The position numbers and the translations under genes were made by a program. 64,000 nucleotides of DNA from Pedobacter panaciterrae. GTDB lineage: Bacteria; Bacteroidota; Bacteroidia; Sphingobacteriales; Sphingobacteriaceae. The notes under the pieces are model-generated. The model saw nothing but the letters and a program-made list of their open reading frames with translations. It was not told where the DNA came from and made no database searches. Shown piece by piece: positions 1-6,748 of the stretch. Location: the NCBI RefSeq assembly GCF_013204795.1, contig NZ_JABMKW010000017.1, positions 1 to 64,000 on the forward strand, in the 5' to 3' direction. The stretch's first letter is position 1, and each line of letters starts with the position of its first letter.

Positions 1-367
1 TATCCCTAACTCGCTAAACCACAACCAGAAAAATTAACAGCAGGTTAAAATCAGGTTAATTCTTTATCTTAAAATACCACAGAAGGTAAAACAAGGCCGG
101 CAAAAATGACTCCTCACATTATATATATACTATGTGCGTAATCACATCAAATTCTACACTATATATAGTATACATAACATTAGGTATAATACGCCATCGC
201 CTGACACCTTACATCAAAAAGCCTTACAAACGACAAAATATCGTTCAGAGTCGTTTCAAAGTCGTTCAGAGTCATTGGAAGGTCGTTAAAAAATACACCT
301 CAACTATTAAAATGTACTCCAATAAGCAAGAATCAAACAAGACAAATCAGAACCACGTAAACAGAAA
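1..367. other. Leading stretch without a confident gene
   Basis: I see no gene I can support here. An open frame at 132-371 (79 residues) overlaps the next gene by four bases (ATGA), but it is lysine/threonine-rich, resembles no family I know, and is partly built from the tandem repeat at 241-282. The region is AT-rich, with short alternating AT tracts near 120-135 and 168-178. It may hold the promoter of the DUF5655-like gene, though no good TTTG/TAnnTTTG pair stands out. Confidence 0.4.
241..287. repeat. 21-bp imperfect tandem repeat, two copies plus partial
   Basis: The units at 241-261 and 262-282 both begin TCGTTCAGAGTC and match at about 16 of 21 positions. A third partial unit (TCGTT) begins at 283. 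In the doubtful 132-371 frame they read as a seven-residue repeat (VQSRFKV, VQSHWKV). The period is two helical turns, so protein-binding sites are possible, but nothing else supports that. Confidence 0.5.
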
Positions 368-778
368 ATGAATTATCTTTATAGATTGGCACAAATACAA
401 TATGCTATTATGGATAACAACACATTGTCAGCATTCCTTCAAGGAAAATCACCTTCCTCGATTGAGCTTTTTAATCACTTGGTTTCATGTTACCAACAAT
501 TAGGCGAGGTGAAATTCCATACTACCAAAACAATGATAGCTTTCTCATCCCGCATCAACTTCGCGTACGTTATACAGTTTGGCAAAAACTTTATTGATGT
601 TGTATTTCCATTTAAACAACCATATGAAGACAATATGTGTTTTCGAAAAATAAAACTTGTTCCAGGTAGCGATGATTACAATCACCACCTCCGAATATAT
701 TATAAAGAAGATATAAATGACGAGGTGTTAAAGTATATGTCTATGGCTTATAAAAATGGAAACGTTAAATTATGTTAA
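368..778 (+). CDS. DUF5655-like small protein
   Basis: A 136-residue cytoplasmic protein without signal peptide or membrane segment. The layout fits DUF5655: an N-terminal helical part (about 15-45), a strand with the KTMIAFSSRINFAYVI-type motif (about 55-71), and a C-terminal helix ending in a DEVLKYMSMAYKNG-like motif. Such domains occur alone or attached to DNA-modification and transport proteins, and their biochemical role is unknown. Met15 (base 410) is an alternative start and would give a protein beginning at the conserved helical part. The family call is from motif memory and could be wrong; that the frame is coding is more certain. It is separated from bamD by about 87 bases. Confidence 0.55.
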   Translation: MNYLYRLAQIQYAIMDNNTLSAFLQGKSPSSIELFNHLVSCYQQLGEVKFHTTKTMIAFSSRINFAYVIQFGKNFIDVVFPFKQPYEDNMCFRKIKLVPGSDDYNHHLRIYYKEDINDEVLKYMSMAYKNGNVKLC

Positions 779-830
779 GCACTTGACAGGATGAATGCCT
801 TTACATAGCTTAGCGTCCTATTATTTTTAA

Positions 831-861
831 TTGACGGTATCGTATTATTAACTTATCTTTG
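831..861 (+). promoter_or_regulatory. Bacteroidota-type promoter of bamD, apparently leaderless
   Basis: A perfect TAnnTTTG -7 element (TATCTTTG, 854-861) lies 20 bases after TTG at 831-833. Only CAGA separates it from the bamD ATG at 866. Since the element is centred near -7, transcription should start at or beside the A of the start codon, giving a leaderless or nearly leaderless message. Confidence 0.6.
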
Positions 862-865
862 CAGA

Positions 866-1804
866 ATGTTTAAAATTAAACACGTATTACTATTAAGTTT
901 CACCATTATAGCCCTTACTATTGCTGGTTGTAAAAGTCAGTTTGAGAAGATCAGACTGAGCAACGACGTTGCAAAAAAGTACCAGGAGGCCATGAGGCTA
1001 TATAACAAAAAGAATTATTCTAAGGCATTGATCTTATTCGAAGACTTGTCTCAAAAATACAGGGGAAGAGCTGAAGCCGAGGAACTGAATTATTATTACG
1101 CACTGACTCTCTTTAAACTAAGAGATTACACAACTGCAAGATATCAATTCAAATCGTTTGCAGATAGCTATCCAACTAGTAAATATGCTGAAGAGTGTAG
1201 ATATATGAGCGCTTATTGCTATTATCTGGATTCTCCAAGACCTAGCTTAGATCAGGAAAATACCTATAAAGCTATTGATGCATTACAGCTCTTTATTAAC
1301 TTCTATCCAAAAAGTGAACGTGCTGTAGAGGCTGCAAAATACATTGGTATTCTGCGTACTAAACTTGAAGACAAAGCGTATGCAAATGCAAAAATGTATT
1401 ACGAAATAGGTGGCAATGGTGGTGAAGCATCTAACTACAGAGCAGCTGTTATAGCACTAAAAAATGCACAAATCGATTATCCTGATATTAAATATTCAGA
1501 GGAAATGGATTTATTAATGATCAAATCACAGTACGCTTTTGCTAAAAACAGTATTGAGGAGCGTCAGGAAGACCGCTTCACAGAAGCAATTACTTATGCC
1601 AATGAATTTGCAGAAGCGCATCCTGAAAGTAAATACTTAAAGGAAGCAAACGCCTTAAAGAAAGATAGTGAATCTGGAATAGAAAGTGCTAAACGCTTTA
1701 TAGCTGAACGCCTTGCTAATTATGAAAAATATAAATCTCAATTAACAAAAGAAGCTAAAAGAGATAGTTCTGCAATTAATACAATTAAAACCCCCAACAG
1801 ATAA
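866..1804 (+). CDS. bamD: Outer membrane protein assembly factor BamD
   Basis: A 312-residue lipoprotein of the BAM complex, which inserts beta-barrel proteins into the outer membrane. The signal peptide (1-21) ends in a lipobox with Cys22 (TIAGC). TPR-type repeats follow, for example YQEAMRLYNKKNYSKALILFEDL near 40-62 (quoted in part: KKNYSKALILFEDL), and further helix pairs near 75-110 and 120-165. The length is somewhat above the E. coli protein (about 245), as is usual in Bacteroidota. The stop codon overlaps the start of rpoZ by one base (TAATG), so the two are translationally coupled. It heads the conserved bamD-rpoZ-coaBC-DUF4835 run. Confidence 0.9.
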   Translation: MFKIKHVLLLSFTIIALTIAGCKSQFEKIRLSNDVAKKYQEAMRLYNKKNYSKALILFEDLSQKYRGRAEAEELNYYYALTLFKLRDYTTARYQFKSFADSYPTSKYAEECRYMSAYCYYLDSPRPSLDQENTYKAIDALQLFINFYPKSERAVEAAKYIGILRTKLEDKAYANAKMYYEIGGNGGEASNYRAAVIALKNAQIDYPDIKYSEEMDLLMIKSQYAFAKNSIEERQEDRFTEAITYANEFAEAHPESKYLKEANALKKDSESGIESAKRFIAERLANYEKYKSQLTKEAKRDSSAINTIKTPNR

Positions 1805-2130
1805 TGAGTACGAATAAACCCGCAATACCAAATACTACGGTTACTAGAAATGTTAATGATCTGGATCAAAAAACCGGAAACATCTATGAGTCTTTAGTAA
1901 TTATTTCTAAAAGGGCTAATCAGATTTCTAATAACATGAAAGAAGAGCTTCATGGCAAATTAGCCGAGTTTGCATCTTCTAATGATAATCTTGAAGAGAT
2001 TTTTGAGAACAGAGAGCAAATTGAGATCAGTAAGCATTATGAGCGTTTACCAAAACCTTCATTAATTGCTATTGATGAATTTCTGAACGACAAAATTTAT
2101 TACAGAAATCCCGCTAAAGAGCAACAATAA
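1804..2130 (+). CDS. rpoZ: RNA polymerase omega subunit, Bacteroidota (Rpb6-like) type
   Basis: A 108-residue protein of the Bacteroidota omega/Rpb6 family, which helps fold and hold the beta-prime subunit of RNA polymerase. Recognisable parts are the N-terminal TRNVNDLDQKTGNIYESLVI region, the helix ISKRANQISNNMK (about 36-48; the ARRAxQI-like omega core), and a C-terminal KPSLIAIDEFLNDKIYYR tail typical of this phylum. It starts within the bamD stop codon. The position between bamD and coaBC is the usual one in Bacteroidota, which supports the call, because the sequence is far from proteobacterial RpoZ. Confidence 0.85.
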   Translation: MSTNKPAIPNTTVTRNVNDLDQKTGNIYESLVIISKRANQISNNMKEELHGKLAEFASSNDNLEEIFENREQIEISKHYERLPKPSLIAIDEFLNDKIYYRNPAKEQQ

Positions 2131-2172
2131 TATCACGCATAGGTATTAAATTGCATCAATGCATTATAAACC

Positions 2173-3366
2173 ATGCTAAAAGATAAAAATATTATTCTAG
2201 GCGTTTGCGGCAGCATTGCAGCATACAAATCAGCAACCCTGGTAAGGCTACTGGTAAAGGCTGGCGCAAACGTCAAAGTAATTCTCACTGCAGATGCGGC
2301 AAACTTCATCACTCCGCTCACACTTGCAACACTATCAAAACATCCTGTTTACACTCAATACTTTGAAGAAGAAACCGGAGTTTGGAGTAATCATGTAGAA
2401 TTAGGTCTCTGGGCGGATTACATGCTCGTTGCGCCCGCAAGCGCAAATACGTTAGCAAAAATGGCTACTGGATTGTGCGACAATCTACTAACTGCAGTTT
2501 ACCTTTCAGCAAAGTGTCCTGTTTTAGTTGCACCGGCAATGGATTTGGATATGTGGAAGCATGAAACCACTCAAACCAATATAGATAAACTATTGTCATA
2601 CGGCAATCTTCTCATTTCTCCTGGCAAAGGAGAATTAGCTAGCGGCCTATATGGTGAAGGCAGAATGGCTGAACCTGAGGAAATCGTTTCATTTCTATTA
2701 GAAACAATACGTAAAGATCTTCCATTGCTTGGGAAACAAGTGCTGGTAACAGCAGGACCTACTTATGAAGCTATAGATCCTGTACGCTTTATCGGAAATC
2801 ATTCATCTGGCAAAATGGGTTTTGCTATTGCAGACCAGTTTTCTCGCTTAGGTGCTGACGTAACATTAATTACAGGACCAACAGCTGAAAAAAGCTCACA
2901 ACAACTCAAAAGAATAGATGTTGTAAGCGCAGCTCAAATGCTAACTGCATGTCAAAAAGAATTCCCTACTGTACAAATTATGGTAATGAGTGCTGCCGTT
3001 GCTGATTATACACCAGTAACTACCGCTAGTCAGAAAATAAAAAAAACCAGCGGGGAGTTCAACCTGGAGTTAAAAAAGACAGAAGATATTCTGGCTACTT
3101 TAGGCAGACTAAAAACAGAAAATCAAATACTTGTTGGCTTTGCCCTTGAAACTGAAAATGAGGAAGAACATGCAAAGGACAAGCTTACAAGGAAAAATCT
3201 TGATCTCATTATCCTAAATTCCTTAAATGACAAAGGAGCAGGTTTTAAGATGGATACCAATAAAATAACTATCTTTAATAAAGCATTTGAGAAGACAGTT
3301 TTTGAAATGAAATCAAAAACTGAGGTTGCCAAAGACATTTGCAATGAAATTTTAAAGCTTGTTTAA
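2173..3366 (+). CDS. coaBC: Bifunctional phosphopantothenoylcysteine decarboxylase / phosphopantothenate-cysteine ligase
   Basis: A 397-residue CoaBC (Dfp) enzyme performing two steps of coenzyme A synthesis: it joins cysteine to 4'-phosphopantothenate and decarboxylates the product with FMN. The N-terminal CoaC half (about 1-185) shows GSIAAYKSA, the active-site His in WSNHVELG, PAMDLDMW (PxMNxxMW with Asp for Asn) and the substrate flap ELASGLYGEGRMAEPEE. The CoaB half (about 190-397) has VTAGPTYEAIDPVRFIGNHS, SSGKMGFAIA and AAVADYTP. The flap cysteine of the E. coli enzyme is not obvious (Ser or Tyr there), which I believe is common in this phylum. It ends 2 bases before the DUF4835 start. 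Confidence 0.92.
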   Translation: MLKDKNIILGVCGSIAAYKSATLVRLLVKAGANVKVILTADAANFITPLTLATLSKHPVYTQYFEEETGVWSNHVELGLWADYMLVAPASANTLAKMATGLCDNLLTAVYLSAKCPVLVAPAMDLDMWKHETTQTNIDKLLSYGNLLISPGKGELASGLYGEGRMAEPEEIVSFLLETIRKDLPLLGKQVLVTAGPTYEAIDPVRFIGNHSSGKMGFAIADQFSRLGADVTLITGPTAEKSSQQLKRIDVVSAAQMLTACQKEFPTVQIMVMSAAVADYTPVTTASQKIKKTSGEFNLELKKTEDILATLGRLKTENQILVGFALETENEEEHAKDKLTRKNLDLIILNSLNDKGAGFKMDTNKITIFNKAFEKTVFEMKSKTEVAKDICNEILKLV

Positions 3367-3368
3367 GC

Positions 3369-4310
3369 ATGAAAAAACGCTACTTACTTATCTTACTTTT
3401 CTTTTTTATTTGCCAAACCTTTGTTAATGCTCAGGAATTAAATGCAAGAGTTCAGGTACAGGCTCCTACTATCCCTAATATGGACAGAAGAAATCTGGAA
3501 GTTCTTGAAACTACCATAAGGGAATTCTTAAATAATAATAAGTGGAGTAACGAAAATTATAGCCCACAGGAGCGTATCGAATGCAATTTTGTAATCACTA
3601 TAACTGATTGGGATGGCAGCGCTGCCTATAAAGCAGAGGCACAGCTTCAATCTAGCAGACCAGTTTACGCGTCGGCTTATAACAGTACGCTACTTAATCT
3701 AAGTGATAAAGATTTCGATTTCAACTATGCTGAGGGCCAATCATTAGATTTCTCCGATCAAACTTATATTTCCAATCTTAGTTCTTTACTAAGTTACTAC
3801 GCTTATACCATTATTGGCTTAGATAAAGATAGTTTTAGTCACCTTGGCGGCACTCCTTTCTATAAGAGGGCCTCTACCATTCTAAACAATGCTCAGGTAT
3901 CTGGAAATAAAGGCTGGAAAGCCTTTGATGGGTTACGCAACCGCTACTGGCTAAATGAAAATCTACTTAATAAAACCTTTGAAGAACTTAGAGTATTTAT
4001 TTACGACTATCATTTTAACGGGCTTGATCGCTTGCAAGAAAATACCGGCCGTGGAGTAAAAAAAATGATAACCCTACTTAGTGGACTAAAACAAATGGAC
4101 AAACAGAAATTAGGTTCTATTTTTCCCAACTTCTACTTTTCTACAAAAGCAGATGAGATTGTGAATGTCTTTTCTATTTCTACCGGAGATCAATCTGATC
4201 GTATAAAAGCATACAACCTGCTTGTCCAAATTGATCCCGCCAACATCAATAAATACGAAACGCTTAATCAGGCAATTGCCCCTCTTAATCAAGGTCTTAA
4301 AAACAATTAA
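3369..4310 (+). CDS. DUF4835 family exported protein
   Basis: A 313-residue protein with a clear signal peptide (KKRYLLILLFFFICQTFVNA, cleavage near residue 21). The mature part matches DUF4835: early ELNARVQVQAPTIPNMDRR, ECNFVITITDWDG, SSRPVYASAYNSTLLN, a central LLSYYAYTIIGLDKDSF and a C-terminal IFPNFYFSTKADEIVNVF. The function is unknown. It is conserved beside coaBC and recN in Bacteroidota and is probably periplasmic or outer-membrane associated. It starts two bases after coaBC and must be cotranscribed with it. An A-run follows the stop codon without a clear hairpin. Confidence 0.85.
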   Translation: MKKRYLLILLFFFICQTFVNAQELNARVQVQAPTIPNMDRRNLEVLETTIREFLNNNKWSNENYSPQERIECNFVITITDWDGSAAYKAEAQLQSSRPVYASAYNSTLLNLSDKDFDFNYAEGQSLDFSDQTYISNLSSLLSYYAYTIIGLDKDSFSHLGGTPFYKRASTILNNAQVSGNKGWKAFDGLRNRYWLNENLLNKTFEELRVFIYDYHFNGLDRLQENTGRGVKKMITLLSGLKQMDKQKLGSIFPNFYFSTKADEIVNVFSISTGDQSDRIKAYNLLVQIDPANINKYETLNQAIAPLNQGLKNN

Positions 4311-4329
4311 AAAAAAATGTTAAAAATAT

Positions 4330-4359
4330 TTTGTTTATACGAATACATTCGTACATTTG
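4330..4359 (+). promoter_or_regulatory. Promoter of the blaI/M56 operon
   Basis: TTTG at 4330-4333 is followed after 18 bases by a perfect -7 element, TACATTTG (4352-4359). Transcription should begin near 4363-4366, giving a leader of about 22-25 bases before the blaI ATG at 4388. The element is embedded between the two operator dyads, so repressor binding would block it. Confidence 0.7.
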
Positions 4360-4377
4360 AATACGAAACAATTCGTA
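4338..4377. promoter_or_regulatory. Tandem operator for the BlaI-type repressor
   Basis: Two 16-bp dyads of identical layout, TACGAA-N4-TTCGTA, lie at 4338-4353 and 4362-4377, 24 bp apart start to start. The outer arms extend to a perfect 13-bp inverted repeat (TTGTTTATACGAA at 4331-4343 and its complement at 4372-4384). The first dyad covers the spacer and the beginning of the -7 element, the second the predicted transcription start. Paired dyads at an autoregulated promoter are the normal arrangement for BlaI/MecI proteins. Confidence 0.75.
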
Positions 4378-4387
4378 TAAACAAAAT

Positions 4388-4768
4388 ATGGCAGCATCAA
4401 TAAACCTTAAGCCTACAGAAAGTGAACTAGAGATCTTACAGATATTGTGGGAAAAGGGTAATTGTACGGTTAGAGACGTTCATGAGATTTTAGAGAAAAG
4501 CAAAGAGTCTGGTTATACCACTACGCTAAAACTAATGCAGATTATGCACGAGAAGGGACTTGTTAAACGCGACACGTCTTCTAAAACTCATATTTATACG
4601 GCACTTCTCAATCAACAAAAAACAGAACAGCATCTCGTAAATAAAATGATCGATAATGTTTTTAACGGATCGGCGGCGAGATTAGTAATGCAAGCACTTG
4701 GGAACCACACCGCAAGTAAAGATGAAATTGATTCGATAAAAAAATATCTTGACGAATTAAGTAAGTAA
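4388..4768 (+). CDS. BlaI/MecI/CopY family transcriptional repressor
   Basis: A 126-residue winged-helix repressor. The N-terminal DNA-binding domain (about 8-75) has LKPTESELEILQILWEKGN, the recognition-helix region SGYTTTLKLMQIMHEKGLV and the wing KRDTSSKTHIYTA; a C-terminal dimerization helix pair follows (LVNKMIDNVF, about 84-124). In the family, signal-activated M56 protease leads to cleavage of the repressor. It sits 27 bases before the M56 gene and just downstream of two matching dyads, so autoregulation is likely. A beta-lactam link is not implied, as many Bacteroidota pairs control other stress genes. Confidence 0.88.
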   Translation: MAASINLKPTESELEILQILWEKGNCTVRDVHEILEKSKESGYTTTLKLMQIMHEKGLVKRDTSSKTHIYTALLNQQKTEQHLVNKMIDNVFNGSAARLVMQALGNHTASKDEIDSIKKYLDELSK

Positions 4769-4795
4769 TAAACCTAAAGAACCAACTATAAACAC

Positions 4796-6595
4796 ATGGA
4801 AGCAATAGTAAACAACCTCATTAAAGCTACCGGATGGAGCATCTTCCACTCTCTATGGCAAGGCGCCATCATTTATGGTATATTGGTAGCTGTTACAAGT
4901 GCATTTCCTAAAATTGATGCAAAAATCAAGCACAATATGGCCTATGGTGCATTGTGCCTTATATTTCTGGGGTTCTGCATCACATTCTTTACACTGTTTA
5001 AACTTCCGGTAAATAGTGTTGCGATTGCGTCTAATCAAATTTCCAATGTACAGCAATCCGAATACCTTATTCATTTGCCTCAGGATATGAGTAGCATAAC
5101 AGAGAGCTTTTTCCCTTATCTGGTTAGCATATATAGCATTGGCATATTGTTTCAGCTATTTATCCTGGCTATTGGCTATAAGAAATTACTAGATTTAAAA
5201 TGGGCTGACCGTACTCCCGTTCCAGCTTCATGGCGCCCGGTTTTTGAAACTATGGTGGCTAAATTAAATCTTCGTCAGAATATTGAATTCTATTTATCCT
5301 CAAGGGTAAATGTTCCACTGGTTATAGGTTATTTAAAACCAGTGGTATTATTTCCAATTGCTTTGGCATCTCAGCTTGATATAAAACAAGTTGAAGCAAT
5401 ATTAATTCATGAGCTTTCGCACATACGAAGAAACGATTATCTATTAAATTTAATAAAAACCGGTATTGAAACCATACTCTTCTTTAACCCATTTGTATGG
5501 CTGGGCGGCCGACTAATCAATATAGAACGTGAACATGCTTGTGATGATCTTGTTCTAAAATTTACTGGTAGCCCACTAACCTATGCACATGCACTTTTAA
5601 AACTTGAAATATTAAAAAACAAAACCACTCCTGCCCTCTCAATGGCAGCAACTGGAAAAGATCAACATTTGTATCAACGCATTAAAAGAATTACGGACAT
5701 GAAAACCAATTATATGAATGCCAAACAGCAGATTTTGGCTATAACATTAACAATAGCGACTATAGTATCCTTAGCTTGGATTAGTCCTGCAAAAAAAGCT
5801 CCTGCTATAAATAAGGCCAATCAACATAACAAAAAGGTTGATATAGAAGGAATAGCTATAAAATCAAAAATACAGACACTATTAGCACCAGTTGCTAACG
5901 AGGACTGCGATAATGACCTTGTAAAAACAGATACCACAAAGAAAAAAAACAAGTTCAAAATTGTTACCGTTGACGCTAAAGGGAATAAAAAAGAATATAA
6001 CTCGCTTAAAGAAATGCCTGATAGTTTAAGGCAGGAAGTAGTTAATGAATCATTTATGAATGATTTTAAGTTCGATTATAAGTTTAATCTTGACTCGGTA
6101 ACAAAGGTAAGCATGGCTTACATAAAATCGCCTGAATTTCAGCAACAGATAAAAGATGTTCAAAAAAATGCCGCAGAAATGGCGAAGCATTTCGATTCTC
6201 CTGAATGGAAAAAACAACAGGCAGAGATTCAGCAAAAAGCCATTGAAATGAGCAATCAGATAAACTCAAAAGAGTTCAAGCAACAACAAGAAATGGCATT
6301 TAAAATTGCTCAGGATATGCGCAAGAAATTTGATTCGCCAGAATGGAAAAAGCAGCAAGCTGATATTCAGAAAAATGCTGCAGAAATGAGCAAAAAGTTT
6401 AATTCTGATGAATGGAAAAAACAACAGGCCGAGATGAAGAAAAACATTGATCTGATGCGTGAAAAGATAAATTCTCCTGAATTTAAAAAACATATTGAGG
6501 AGATGAAAGAGCTACAAAACTCACCTGAGTATAAAGAGCTGAAAAGAAAATTTGACAATGGAATTGATAGCATTAAAAAAGAAAAAAGGAATTAA
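4796..6595 (+). CDS. M56 family (BlaR1-like) membrane metalloprotease with tandem-repeat sensor tail
   Basis: A 599-residue integral membrane protease and partner of the preceding repressor. N-terminal membrane segments lie at about 14-34, 45-65 and 105-127. The zinc protease motif is HELSH (in ILIHELSHIRRNDY, about 203-216), with downstream REHACDD supplying the third ligand. A further membrane segment (about 312-332) should export the C-terminus. The penicillin-binding sensor of true BlaR1 is missing. Instead, from Ser445 the tail has five consecutive 23-residue units starting S-x-E-W/F-K-x-Q-Q, then shortened copies near 560 and 576. The ligand is unknown; the repeats suggest protein or envelope-stress sensing. 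Confidence 0.85.
   Translation: MEAIVNNLIKATGWSIFHSLWQGAIIYGILVAVTSAFPKIDAKIKHNMAYGALCLIFLGFCITFFTLFKLPVNSVAIASNQISNVQQSEYLIHLPQDMSSITESFFPYLVSIYSIGILFQLFILAIGYKKLLDLKWADRTPVPASWRPVFETMVAKLNLRQNIEFYLSSRVNVPLVIGYLKPVVLFPIALASQLDIKQVEAILIHELSHIRRNDYLLNLIKTGIETILFFNPFVWLGGRLINIEREHACDDLVLKFTGSPLTYAHALLKLEILKNKTTPALSMAATGKDQHLYQRIKRITDMKTNYMNAKQQILAITLTIATIVSLAWISPAKKAPAINKANQHNKKVDIEGIAIKSKIQTLLAPVANEDCDNDLVKTDTTKKKNKFKIVTVDAKGNKKEYNSLKEMPDSLRQEVVNESFMNDFKFDYKFNLDSVTKVSMAYIKSPEFQQQIKDVQKNAAEMAKHFDSPEWKKQQAEIQQKAIEMSNQINSKEFKQQQEMAFKIAQDMRKKFDSPEWKKQQADIQKNAAEMSKKFNSDEWKKQQAEMKKNIDLMREKINSPEFKKHIEEMKELQNSPEYKELKRKFDNGIDSIKKEKRN
6128..6520 (+). repeat. 69-bp tandem repeats in the M56 protease tail
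   Basis: Five in-frame 69-bp (23-residue) units begin at 6128, 6197, 6266, 6335 and 6404, then a 48-bp partial unit at 6473. Each unit starts Ser-x-Glu-Trp/Phe and ends Phe/Ile-Asp/Asn. Units two and four are the closest (SPEWKKQQAEI, SPEWKKQQADI). The helical units rich in Lys, Gln and Glu have a Pro near the start of most units. Confidence 0.85.
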
Positions 6596-6669
6596 AACAG
6601 ATATAGACCTGAATTGATCAAACACAGATCACACAAATTATTAAACCACACAATAAAATTAGATTGAGG

Positions 6670-6695
6670 GCAGAAGAGAAATCTTCTGCTTTTTT
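6670..6695 (+). terminator. Intrinsic terminator after the blaI/M56 operon
   Basis: A perfect 8-bp stem (GCAGAAGA 6670-6677, TCTTCTGC 6682-6689) with a GAAA tetraloop is followed by six T. It isolates recN from the preceding operon. Confidence 0.85.
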
Positions 6696-6748
6696 GTTTG
6701 TAAGAATAAACATCCATTGATTAAGTTTTCATAATTTAGCAGAGTAAT

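Noticed and set aside
132..371. 79-residue frame before the DUF5655-like gene
   Set aside because: No family resemblance, partly made of the 21-bp repeat, biased composition. Its four-base overlap with the next gene is suggestive only.
4388..6595. Beta-lactamase resistance locus
   Set aside because: The M56 protein lacks the penicillin-binding sensor with SxxK/KTG motifs, and no beta-lactamase is encoded nearby.
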